This document shows positions 8,549-16,578 of a stretch of 64,000 nt of DNA, piece after piece. The stretch is from Streptomyces misionensis (GTDB taxonomy: Bacteria > Actinomycetota > Actinomycetes > Streptomycetales > Streptomycetaceae), in NCBI RefSeq assembly GCF_900104815.1, contig NZ_FNTD01000004.1, positions 7,439,001 to 7,503,000 of the forward strand, in the 5' to 3' direction. Position 1 is the stretch's first letter, and each line of letters begins with the position of its first letter. Both the position numbers and the translations under genes were made by a program. The notes beneath the pieces were generated by a model that was given only the letters and a program-made list of their open reading frames with translations, had not been told where the DNA came from and searched no databases.

Positions 8549-9703
8549 TCAGGCGTCCGACACCGAGTCGAAGGGCACCTGCCCGCGCGCCACGCCCCGC
8601 GCGTCCGCGTCCACCGAGCGGCGCAGCGCCTCGTGCAGCTTCGCCGGGGTGAGCACCCCGAGGAAACGCGCCCCGTCCAGCACCGCGACCCACCCGGCGT
8701 CGTACTGGAGCATCACCCCGAACGCCTGCTTCAGCGGCGCCCCCACCGGCACCCAGGCGGTCATCCGATGGGCCAGCTCCCCGACCGTGCCGCCCGCCGC
8801 CAGGTCTTCGGCACCCACCCAGCCGTGCAGATCGCCGTGCGCGTCCAGGACGACCGCCCAGCGCGCGCCCTGCTCCCGCAGCCGCTCCCGCGCCGTCCCG
8901 GCGGGCTCGTCCGGCCGGGCCACGGGCGGCTGCCGGAGGTCGTCCGGCTCGATCGCGGTCACCGACAGCCGCTTCAGCCCCCGGTCCGCCCCCACGAACC
9001 CCGCGACATACGGTGTCGCGGGCGACCCCAGCACCGCCCCCGGCGTGTCGAACTGCTCGATCCGCCCCTGCCCGTACACGGCGATGCGGTCGCCGAGCCG
9101 GACGGCCTCCTCGATGTCGTGCGTGACCAGCAACACCGTCTTGCGCACGGCCGCCTGCATCCGCAGGAACTCGTCCTGCAACTGCTCGCGCACCACCGGG
9201 TCGACCGCGCCGAACGGTTCGTCCATCAGCAGCACCGGCGGATCGGCCGCCAGCGCCCGCGCCACCCCGACCCGCTGCCGCTGCCCGCCGGACAGCTGCT
9301 CCGGATAGCGCGGCCCGTACGTCTTCGGGTCCAGGCCCACCAGATCCAGCAGCTCGGCGGCGCGGGCCCGGGCCTTCGCCCGCTTCCAGCCGAGCAGCAC
9401 GGGCACGGTCGCGGTGTTGTCCAGCACGGTGCGGTGCGGGAACAGGCCCACCTGCTGGATGACGTACCCGATGCGGCGGCGCAGCCGCACCGGGTCGACC
9501 CCGGCGATGTCCTCGCCGTCGACCCGGATCCGCCCGGAGGTCGGCTCGATGAGCCGGTTCACCATCATCATGGTGGTGGTCTTGCCGCAGCCCGAGGGGC
9601 CGACCAGTGTCACCAGTTCGCCCTCGGCCACCTCGAAGGAGAGGTCGTCCACGGCCGTCGTACCGTCCGGATACCGCTTCGTCACGTGCTCGAACCGGAT
9701 CAT
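8549..9703 (-). CDS. Osmoprotectant ABC transporter ATPase with CBS domains (OpuCA/ProV-like)
   Basis: A 384-residue ABC ATPase. Walker A GPSGCGKTT is at residues 36-44, the signature LSGGQRQRVGVARAL at about 138-152 and Walker B VLLMDEPFGAVDP directly after. The C-terminal third (about 255-370) is a tandem CBS region, which in OpuCA/OpuAA senses ionic strength or nucleotides. It is the energising subunit of the importer encoded by the three preceding genes, but it is transcribed towards them, ending six bases from the binding-protein stop. Expression of the two halves must therefore use separate promoters. Confidence 0.92.
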   Translation of the reverse strand: MIRFEHVTKRYPDGTTAVDDLSFEVAEGELVTLVGPSGCGKTTTMMMVNRLIEPTSGRIRVDGEDIAGVDPVRLRRRIGYVIQQVGLFPHRTVLDNTATVPVLLGWKRAKARARAAELLDLVGLDPKTYGPRYPEQLSGGQRQRVGVARALAADPPVLLMDEPFGAVDPVVREQLQDEFLRMQAAVRKTVLLVTHDIEEAVRLGDRIAVYGQGRIEQFDTPGAVLGSPATPYVAGFVGADRGLKRLSVTAIEPDDLRQPPVARPDEPAGTARERLREQGARWAVVLDAHGDLHGWVGAEDLAAGGTVGELAHRMTAWVPVGAPLKQAFGVMLQYDAGWVAVLDGARFLGVLTPAKLHEALRRSVDADARGVARGQVPFDSVSDA

Positions 9704-9775
9704 GTCCTCACGCTAGCGGCGCCGCCCCCGCATCGCGCGACGACGACGCCCGCCGGCCGCCCTCGGGCCGGCACG

Positions 9776-10624
9776 TCACGGTGGGGAGCCGGACGGGGCC
9801 CGCTTCTCCCCGGCGTGCAGGGTGCCGAGGAGGGTCAGGGCCTGGGCGGAGGGGCTGCCCGGTTCGGCGTGGTAGATGACGAGTTGCTGGCCGGGCGCGT
9901 CGCGGACGTCGAAGGACTGGTAGGTGAGGGAGAGAGGGCCGACGTCCGGGTGGAGGAGTTGCTTGGCGTCCCGGGTTTTGCCGCGCACGGCGTGCCGCGC
10001 CCACAACCGCCGGAATTCCGCGCTGTGTTCGGTCAGCATGTCCACGAGGTGTCGCAGCCGCGGGTGGTCGGGGTCGAAGCCGCTCGCCTGGCGCAGGTTG
10101 GCGACGGCGGCTTGGGCGGCCCGGTCCCAGTCTCGGTAGAACTGCCGTCCGACCGGGTCGAGGAAGGTCATGCGGGCCAGGTTGTCGGCCGGGGTGAAGG
10201 GGGCGTAGAGGGCGTCGGCCAGGGCGTTCCCGGCCAGCAGGTCGAGGGTGCGGTTCATGACGAACGCCGGGGTGTGCGGGTAGCCGTCCATCAGCTGGCG
10301 CAGCGCGGGGCTGACGTGCTCGGTGGCGTGGCGGGAGCCTCGGCCGTCCGGTGACACTCCGGCCAGGCGGTGCAGGTGGTCGCGGGCGTCCGTGTCGAGC
10401 AGGAGCGCGCGGCTGAGCGCGTCCAGCACTTGGGGCGAGGGGTGGCGCTCGCGTCCCTGCTCCAGCCGGGTGTAGTAGTCGGCGTTGACGCCGGCCAGCA
10501 CGGCGACCTCCTCGCGGCGCAGTCCGGCGACTCTGCGCACACCGTGACTCGCCATGTTGACGTCCTGCGGCCGCAGGCGGTCGCGGTGCGCGCGCAGGAA
10601 CTCCCCGAGGTGGTTGTCGTCCAT
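9776..10624 (-). CDS. XRE-type HTH regulator with MmyB-like ligand-binding domain
   Basis: A 282-residue regulator. Residues 3-70 form the helix-turn-helix: LGEFLRAHRDRLRPQDV, then VAGLRREEVAVLAGVNADYYTRLEQGRE, the typical Cro/C1-like unit of this actinobacterial family. The remainder is a PAS-like MmyB domain (HTPAFVMNRTLDLLAGNALADALY; PLSLTYQSFDVRDAPGQQLVIYHAEPGSPS) that binds fatty-acid-like ligands in a characterised member. The ATG at 10624 is the first residue of the conserved DNNHLGEFLRAHR stretch. It is divergent from an Atu4866-domain/MFS/SDR gene group, with a long palindrome between, and members of this family frequently control such adjacent dehydrogenase genes. Confidence 0.92.
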   Translation of the reverse strand: MDDNHLGEFLRAHRDRLRPQDVNMASHGVRRVAGLRREEVAVLAGVNADYYTRLEQGRERHPSPQVLDALSRALLLDTDARDHLHRLAGVSPDGRGSRHATEHVSPALRQLMDGYPHTPAFVMNRTLDLLAGNALADALYAPFTPADNLARMTFLDPVGRQFYRDWDRAAQAAVANLRQASGFDPDHPRLRHLVDMLTEHSAEFRRLWARHAVRGKTRDAKQLLHPDVGPLSLTYQSFDVRDAPGQQLVIYHAEPGSPSAQALTLLGTLHAGEKRAPSGSPP

Positions 10625-10657
10625 GGCCTCCAGGCTAGGCGGTGGCCGCCCGCGCAT

Positions 10658-10678
10658 CCTGGGTGTGCCGCACCCAGG
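10658..10678. promoter_or_regulatory. 21-bp palindrome, candidate operator of the HTH regulator
   Basis: CCTGGGTG - TGCCG - CACCCAGG: two perfect 8-bp arms around a 5-bp centre, 34 bp upstream of the HTH gene ATG and about 85 bp before the divergent Atu4866 gene. A related half-site, CACCCTGG, follows at 10685. Position and symmetry suit a dimeric repressor; binding is not shown. Confidence 0.5.
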
Positions 10679-10763
10679 CGGAGAGCACCCTGGCACACCC
10701 TCGCTGACCTGCGCAGACTCGGTCGGGCATGACACCTGTGGCCCACCGAGGAAGGCAATTTCG

Positions 10764-11051
10764 ATGACAGGCGATGCGCGGAGCGACCGCGATGCGGAGA
10801 ACGCCGACGTGGTCGGCATGTGGGTGACCGTCGACGGTCACATCCGTCAGGAGCTGCTGCCGGACGGGCGCTACGACGAGGCCCGAGGAGACCGGCGCAG
10901 CGCGTACACGGGCCGCTACACGGTGAGCGGCAGCCATCTCGACTACGTCGACGACACCGGGTTCACCGCCACGGGGGACATCCGGGACGGCGTGCTCTAT
11001 CACGAGCACCTCGTGCTCCACCGCGAGGACCGGGCGGAGAAGCCCTCGTGA
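10764..11051 (+). CDS. Atu4866-domain protein
   Basis: A 95-residue protein made of a single small beta-barrel-like domain. The sequence VGMWVTVDGHIRQELLPDGR, then GRYTVSGSHLDYVDDTGFTATGDI, matches the Atu4866 family as I remember it (lipocalin-like fold, function unknown). Family members lie beside short-chain dehydrogenases and are sometimes fused to them, which fits the SDR two genes downstream. The first 15 residues are a flexible, acidic lead. Transcription is divergent from the HTH regulator, and the palindrome at 10658-10678 lies in the promoter region. Confidence 0.8.
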   Translation: MTGDARSDRDAENADVVGMWVTVDGHIRQELLPDGRYDEARGDRRSAYTGRYTVSGSHLDYVDDTGFTATGDIRDGVLYHEHLVLHREDRAEKPS

Positions 11052-11151
11052 GGGAGCGCGGCAGCGTTGTCCTCTCCCACGCCCACGGACACGGAGTCCG
11101 CCGCGGTGCGGGCCCTGTCCCGCTCGACCGTCCCCGGAAGAAGGCGAAGCG

Positions 11152-12588
11152 ATGAAACAGACCGGCGAAAGCACCACCGGCGCGGGCCGCACCGGGCCCC
11201 TCGCGGACGTCTCCCCGCCACCCGGCACTCCGGCCCTGCTGGTCCTGTGCGCGGCTCATTTCATGGACGCCATCGATCTGTCCGACGTCGGCGTGGCCCT
11301 GCCGGCCATCCAGCGTGACCTAGGCATGTCATCGGGTTCCCTGCAGTGGGTCGTGTCCGCCTATGCCCTCGGTTACGGCGGGTTCCTTCTCCTGGGCGGC
11401 CGGGTCGCCGATCTGTTCGGCCGACGACGCGCCTTCCTGGCCGCCGTCGCCGTCTTCGGCGTGGTGAGCGTGCTGGGAGCGCTCGCCCCGACCGGTGGCC
11501 CGCTGATCGCGGCACGGCTGGCGAAGGGCATAGCGGCGGGCTTCCTCGCCCCGGCGGCCCTCTCCTTGATCACCACCAACTGGCCGGAAGGCACGCGGCG
11601 CGGACGTGCTCTCGGCTGGTACGCGACCGCGGGCGCCTGCGGCTTCATCGGCGGGCTCGTCCTCGGCGGCGTGCTGACCGAACTGTCGTGGCGACTGGTC
11701 TTCGCGCTCCCGGTGCCCATCGCCATGGCGGCACTGCTCGCAGGGCCGCGCCTGCTCCCGGCGGACCCCCGTGACAGCACACGCGAGAGGATCGATGTCC
11801 CGGGTGCGCTGACGGCCACCGGAGCACTGGTGCTTCTGGTCTACGCCCTCACTCAGGCTCCCTCGCACGGCTGGCTGTCGGCCCGCACCCTCGTCCTCTT
11901 CGCCGCCGCGGCCGGCCTGCTCGGTCTGTTCCTGCGCGTCGAGTCCCGCGCGCCCAGGCCCTTGGTCCCGCTGTCCTTCCTCACTCGGCGCGCTACCGCC
12001 GGCACCAACCTGACGATCTTCGCCATGTGGGGCGCCTACACGTCCTTCGCGTTCCTCGCCACGCTCTACCTGCAGAACGTGCTGGACTGGACGCCGCTGC
12101 GGACGGCCGGCGCCTTCGTCCCGCTCGGCCTCGCCAACGGCGCGCTGGCGCCGTTCGCCGGACGGCTCGCGACCCGGTTCGGCGTGCACAGGACGGTCGC
12201 CGCCGGGATGCTGATCCTCGCGCTGTCCTACGCGTTGTTCTTCCGGATCGGGCCGGACAGTTCCTTCCTCACCGTGGTCCTGCCGGTCATGGTCGTCAAC
12301 GGGATCGGCACCGCGGCGACATTTCCCGCTCTGAACATGAGCGCGGTGGCCGGAGTGCCCGACCGGGACCAGGGGCTGGCGGGCGCCTTGCTCAACACCT
12401 TCATGCAGATCGGCGGTGCCGTCGTTCTCGCGCTCGTCACCGCGGTCGCCGAAGCCGGACAGCGGGCGAACCGGAGCGACCCTCTGGCGGGCTACGGCCC
12501 TGGCACCGCCGTCATCGTCGCCGTCGTGCTCGCCGGCCTGGGCGGCACCCTCCTCCTCCGGCACCGGACCGGCAGCCGGGACCACTGA
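11152..12588 (+). CDS. MFS transporter, DHA2-type (14 TM drug/proton antiporter)
   Basis: A 478-residue membrane protein with about 14 hydrophobic helices. Motif A after TM2 reads GGRVADLFGRRRAF and the start of TM1 is AAHFMDAIDLSDVGVALPAIQRDLGMS, with the acidic residues and the ALPxIxxDL pattern of the EmrB/QacA family. The family exports lipophilic drugs or metabolites by proton exchange. The ATG has GAAGGCGAAG just upstream. It lies between the Atu4866 and SDR genes on the same strand, suggesting that all three serve one compound or stress under control of the divergent HTH regulator. Confidence 0.93.
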   Translation: MKQTGESTTGAGRTGPLADVSPPPGTPALLVLCAAHFMDAIDLSDVGVALPAIQRDLGMSSGSLQWVVSAYALGYGGFLLLGGRVADLFGRRRAFLAAVAVFGVVSVLGALAPTGGPLIAARLAKGIAAGFLAPAALSLITTNWPEGTRRGRALGWYATAGACGFIGGLVLGGVLTELSWRLVFALPVPIAMAALLAGPRLLPADPRDSTRERIDVPGALTATGALVLLVYALTQAPSHGWLSARTLVLFAAAAGLLGLFLRVESRAPRPLVPLSFLTRRATAGTNLTIFAMWGAYTSFAFLATLYLQNVLDWTPLRTAGAFVPLGLANGALAPFAGRLATRFGVHRTVAAGMLILALSYALFFRIGPDSSFLTVVLPVMVVNGIGTAATFPALNMSAVAGVPDRDQGLAGALLNTFMQIGGAVVLALVTAVAEAGQRANRSDPLAGYGPGTAVIVAVVLAGLGGTLLLRHRTGSRDH

Positions 12589-12668
12589 CGCCGTAGCTCC
12601 CGCCTTCACCGCCGACCATCCGTCACCACGCACGGACACCCGACCACCACCCCACCAGGAGCACCCGC

Positions 12669-13436
12669 ATGACATCCACGACCGCGTCCACCGAAGCCGC
12701 CGAGTTCACCGGAAAGACGGCCGTCGTCACCGGCGCCGCGCGTGGCATCGGCAAGGAGACCGTGGCACTCCTCCACGCCCGCGGCGCACACGTCGTCGCC
12801 CTCGACATACGACCCGAACTGGACTCACTGGCAACGGAGTTCCCCGGCGTCGTGACGGTGACCGGCGATGTCACCGCGGAAGAGTCCGCCGCCCGCGCGG
12901 TAGGGGCCGCCGTCGACGCCTTCGGCGGGCTGGACATCCTGGTCAACAACGCCGGACGCACCCTGAACAAGCCCGTCACGCACACCACCGCACAGGACTG
13001 GGACAGCGTGATGGACGTCAACGCCCGCGGCGCCTTCTTCTTCGCCCGGGAAGCCTTCCGGGCCATGGCGGAGCGCGGTGGCGGCGCCATCGTCGGCACC
13101 GGTTCCTACGCGTCCACCGTCGGACTGCCCGAAGGGATCGCCTACAGCGCGTCGAAGGGCGCGCTGGCCCAGCTGACCAAGGTGCTGGCACTGGAAGGCG
13201 GACCCCTGGGCATCCGCGCGAACCTCGTCGCCGCGGGCGTCGTCGAAACCGATCTCCTCGACACCTTCCGCCCCGACAGCCGCGCCTATCTCGCGTCCTT
13301 CGCGGACGCCCAGCCCCTGGGCAGGGTGGCGCAGCCCCGTGAGATCGCGGAAGTCCTGTGCTTCCTGGTCTCACCGCGGTCCGCTTTCGTCACGGGCGCC
13401 GTACTCGCGGCGGACGGCGGCTTCACCGCGGCCTGA
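12669..13436 (+). CDS. SDR family NAD(P)-dependent oxidoreductase
   Basis: A 255-residue classical short-chain dehydrogenase. The cofactor loop is VVTGAARGIG (residues 18-27), the stabilising motif VNNAG is near residue 94, and the catalytic Tyr-Lys pair is in AYSASKGAL with a Ser in the preceding GTGSYAS. It ends with FVTGAVLAADGGFTAA, the typical C-terminal strand. An acidic residue after beta-2 (VALDIRPEL) points to NAD rather than NADP. The substrate is unknown. It is the last gene of the Atu4866-MFS-SDR group, 80 bp after the MFS gene. Confidence 0.92.
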   Translation: MTSTTASTEAAEFTGKTAVVTGAARGIGKETVALLHARGAHVVALDIRPELDSLATEFPGVVTVTGDVTAEESAARAVGAAVDAFGGLDILVNNAGRTLNKPVTHTTAQDWDSVMDVNARGAFFFAREAFRAMAERGGGAIVGTGSYASTVGLPEGIAYSASKGALAQLTKVLALEGGPLGIRANLVAAGVVETDLLDTFRPDSRAYLASFADAQPLGRVAQPREIAEVLCFLVSPRSAFVTGAVLAADGGFTAA

Positions 13437-13486
13437 TCCGCCGCCGCCCGCACGCCGGTTGGGCCGGCCTCGTCCGGAAGGGGGGT

Positions 13487-14128
13487 TCAGCCCACCAGGA
13501 TCACTTCCAGCGCGCGCGGTCCGTGCACGCCCTCCACCCGGTCCAGTTCGATGTCGCTGGTGGCCGACGGCCCGGAGATCCAGGTCAAGGGGCGTGTGGG
13601 GTCGAGCCGTTCGAGGGCCTGGGGGACGGACCCCACGACCTGCTCCGGCACCCGCACCACGCAGATGTGGTGGTCGGGGATGAGCGAGATGCGGCGCCGG
13701 CCCTGGTCGGCGGAGCCGTCGAGGACGAGGGTGCCGGTCTCGGCGACGGCCACGGCACAGCCCGTCACCACGCTGTCGACCCGGTCGAGGCGGTCCGGGG
13801 TGTCCGCCGCGCGGTCCTCGACCCGCCGCGCGTTCGTCGCGGCCAGCCACTGTGGGGGCAGCCCGTCGGGCACCAGCACCTCCCGGGTGTCGTGCGCGTC
13901 CAGCAACCGTGCGATCAGGACCGGCAGTTCCTCGCGCCCGGTGCGGTGCACGACCGCCCGGTAGTCCGCCAGGTTCTCCGCCAGCAGCTCCACCGTCTCC
14001 TCGGTGGTCCGCGCCCCGTGCTCGCGCAGATAGTCCCGGGGCACGGCCCGCTCGTACGGCGGGTCGTCCGCGGGCACGTCGGCGAGCGCGCGCCGCACCC
14101 GGCCCAGGATCCGTTCCCTGCTGTTCAC
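13487..14128 (-). CDS. lutC: Lactate utilization protein C (LUD domain)
   Basis: A 213-residue LUD-domain protein, third component of the LutABC L-lactate oxidation complex. It opens with NSRERILGRVRRALADVP, normal for LutC. The C-terminal half, VAVAETGTLVLDGSADQGRRRISLIPDHHICVV, is the LUD core, and GPSATSDIELDRVEGVHGPR closes it. LutC lacks Fe-S motifs. Its GTG start overlaps the lutB stop (14125-14128). The lactate or related hydroxy-acid oxidised by this complex yields pyruvate in the cytoplasm. Confidence 0.93.
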   Translation of the reverse strand: MNSRERILGRVRRALADVPADDPPYERAVPRDYLREHGARTTEETVELLAENLADYRAVVHRTGREELPVLIARLLDAHDTREVLVPDGLPPQWLAATNARRVEDRAADTPDRLDRVDSVVTGCAVAVAETGTLVLDGSADQGRRRISLIPDHHICVVRVPEQVVGSVPQALERLDPTRPLTWISGPSATSDIELDRVEGVHGPRALEVILVG

Positions 14129-15600
14129 TTGGCGTCCTCTCCGCCGCGCGTACGCTGCCACCAGTCCCGGAACGGCTCCGCCGGCACCGCCGGCAGATCC
14201 CGGCTGCCGGTCCACGCCCGGCCGGGGCCCGGCAGGGTACGGGGGTGCAGCCGGCGGCTGCGGGAGGCGAGCCGCTGCCCGGTGCGCAGCGCGCCGGGGT
14301 GCGTGAACGCCCAGCCCGCCGCCCGCATCGCCGCCCGCTCGGCCGCGTGCCCCTTCGCCGGGCGCAGCACCACCTTGTTGCCCCGCCGTACCGCCGGGCC
14401 GCCCTGCACGACCCGCTCCCGCAGGTGCACCAGCACCTCGGGGATGTCGATGGCGACCGGGCACACCTCGTAGCAGGCCCCGCACAGGCTGGACGCGTAC
14501 GGCAGCGAGGCGTCGATCTCGCTCGCGGTGCCCCGGAGCTGGGGGGTGAGGATGGCGCCGATGGGGCCGGGGTAGACGGAGCCGTAGGCGTGTCCGCCGG
14601 CCCGCTCGTAGACGGGGCAGACATTCAGGCAGGCCGAGCAGCGGATGCAGCGCAGGGCCTGGCGGCCCACCTGGTCCGCCAGCGTGTCCGTGCGGCCGTT
14701 GTCGAGCAGCACCAGGTGGAAGGTCCGGGGGCCGTCCTCGTCGGTGGTGCCGGTCCAGGTGCTGGTGTACGGGTTCATCCGCTCGGCGGTGGAGGAGCGG
14801 GGGAGGGTCTGGAGGAAGACCTCCAGGTCGCGCCAGGTGGGCACGATCTTCTCGATGCCGACCACCGAGATCAGCGTCTCCGGCAGCGTCAAGCACATCC
14901 GTCCGTTGCCCTCGGACTCCACCACGACCAGGGTGCCGGTCTCGGCGACCATGAAATTGGCGCCGGAGATGCCGACCTTGGCCCGCAGGAACTTCTCCCG
15001 CAGGTGCACCCGGGCGGCCTCGGCGAGATCCGCGGGCCTGTCGGTCAGGCCGTCGGGGGCCGGGCGGCCCCAGGAGCCCATCTCGCGCGTGAAGATGTCC
15101 CGGATCTCGCCCCGGTTGCGGTGGATCGCCGGGACGAGGATGTGCGAGGGGCGGTCGTGGCCCAACTGCACGATCAGCTCGGCGAGATCGGTCTCGTACG
15201 CGCGGATGCCCCCGGCCTCCAGCGCCTCGTTGAGCCCGATCTCCTGGGTGGCCATCGACTTGACCTTGACGACCTCCGACTCGCCGGTCTCCTCGACCAG
15301 CCGGGTCACGATCCGGTTGGCCTCCTCGGCGTCGGCGGCCCAGTGGACCGTGCCGCCCGCCGCGGTCACCGACGCCTCCAACTGCTCCAGGTACCGGTCG
15401 AGATGGCGCAGGGTGTGGTCCTTGATCCGGCGGCCCGCCTCGCGCAGCTGCGCCCAGTCGGCCAACTCGGCCACCGCACCGGCCCGTTTGGCGCGGATGG
15501 TGTGGGTCGCGTGGCGCAGATTGCCGCGCAGGGTACGGTCGCCGACGGCGTCGCGCGCCGCTTCGGGAAACGCCGGCATGCCGACGTAGGTGCCGCTCAC
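14125..15600 (-). CDS. lutB: Lactate utilization iron-sulfur protein B
   Basis: A 491-residue protein. An N-terminal LUD-like domain (HTIRAKRAGAVAELADW to about residue 300) is followed by two [4Fe-4S]-binding motifs, CIRCSACLNVCP near residue 317 and CGACYEVCP near 370. KVKSMATQEIGLNEALE and MVAETGTLVVVESEGNGRM are hallmark LutB stretches. GTG 15600 overlaps the lutA stop; an in-frame ATG eight codons later is the alternative start. It transfers electrons from lactate oxidation within the LutABC complex. Confidence 0.94.
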   Translation of the reverse strand: MSGTYVGMPAFPEAARDAVGDRTLRGNLRHATHTIRAKRAGAVAELADWAQLREAGRRIKDHTLRHLDRYLEQLEASVTAAGGTVHWAADAEEANRIVTRLVEETGESEVVKVKSMATQEIGLNEALEAGGIRAYETDLAELIVQLGHDRPSHILVPAIHRNRGEIRDIFTREMGSWGRPAPDGLTDRPADLAEAARVHLREKFLRAKVGISGANFMVAETGTLVVVESEGNGRMCLTLPETLISVVGIEKIVPTWRDLEVFLQTLPRSSTAERMNPYTSTWTGTTDEDGPRTFHLVLLDNGRTDTLADQVGRQALRCIRCSACLNVCPVYERAGGHAYGSVYPGPIGAILTPQLRGTASEIDASLPYASSLCGACYEVCPVAIDIPEVLVHLRERVVQGGPAVRRGNKVVLRPAKGHAAERAAMRAAGWAFTHPGALRTGQRLASRSRRLHPRTLPGPGRAWTGSRDLPAVPAEPFRDWWQRTRGGEDAK

Positions 15601-16352
15601 CGTGCCGGGTCCTCCTCCGTGCTCGCCAGGATCTCCGCGATGTGGACGGGCCGCATGCCCGCCCCGAGACGGCTCAGGGTGCCGCCGATGTGCATCAGAC
15701 AGGAGTTGTCGGCCGCGCACAGCACCTCGGCGCCGGTCGACTCGGCGTTGCGCACCTTGTCCGTGCCCATCGCCGCCGACACCGCGGCGTTCTTCACCGC
15801 GAACGTCCCGCCGAAGCCGCAGCACTCCTCGGCGCCCGGCAACTCGACCAGTTCCAGCCCCCGGACGGCCTCCAGCAGCCGGCGCGGCCGGTCGCCCAGG
15901 CCCAGGGTGCGCAGCCCGTGACAGGTCGGGTGGTAGGTGACCCGGTGCGGATACCAGGCGCCCACATCGGTCACGCCCACCACGTCCACCAGGAACTCCG
16001 TCAGCTCGTACGTCTTCGGCACCACCGGCGCCAGGGTCCGCGCCAGCGAGTCCCCGCGCCCCTCGGCCCGGGCCCGCTCGCCCATCCGGGGATACAGCTC
16101 GCGCACCATCGCCCCGCAGGACCCGGAGGGCGTCACGACCGCGTCGTACCCCTCGAACACTTCGGCGAAGCGGCGCGCCAGCGGCTCCGCCTCGTGCCGG
16201 TACCCGGTGTTGTAATGCGCCTGCCCGCAGCACGTCTGCCCCAGCGGGAACTCGACGTCGACCCCCAGCCTTCGCAGCAGCCTCACCACGGCCCGTCCGG
16301 TGTCCGGATAGAGCGTGTCGTTGACACACGTCAGGAACAGGGCGACACGCAT
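15597..16352 (-). CDS. lutA: Lactate utilization protein A (CCG-domain Fe-S subunit)
   Basis: A 251-residue protein with two cysteine-rich CCG domains: CVND near the N-terminus, TCCGQAHYNTGY at about residue 40 and SGSCGAM at about 76, then YHPTCHGLRTL and EECCGFGGTFAVKN in the second half. These bind an Fe-S cluster in the LutA/GlcF/HdrB superfamily. The ATG (MRVALFLTCVND) has GGAGGAG seven bases upstream. It is the first gene of the lutABC operon, all three joined by GTGA overlaps. No adjacent LutR-type GntR regulator or lactate permease is seen. Confidence 0.93.
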   Translation of the reverse strand: MRVALFLTCVNDTLYPDTGRAVVRLLRRLGVDVEFPLGQTCCGQAHYNTGYRHEAEPLARRFAEVFEGYDAVVTPSGSCGAMVRELYPRMGERARAEGRGDSLARTLAPVVPKTYELTEFLVDVVGVTDVGAWYPHRVTYHPTCHGLRTLGLGDRPRRLLEAVRGLELVELPGAEECCGFGGTFAVKNAAVSAAMGTDKVRNAESTGAEVLCAADNSCLMHIGGTLSRLGAGMRPVHIAEILASTEEDPAR

Positions 16353-16578
16353 CGCGGCTCCTCCGAGTCGACCACGGGACGAATCGCAGCCTAATCGCCC
16401 CGTCGTGGCCACCGGAGACCAGGAGGCGCGCGTGGCGTGGGCGGGAGTTCGAACCGGAGCGCCTACGGCCGGGATGCCGACGACCGTTGGCGGGACGGTA
16501 CGCGGGTCCGGCGAGGTGCCGGTCGCCGAGGGCGGCCGGCACCTGGCGGGCGGTGCGCGGACCCGGGCCGGCGCCGCA

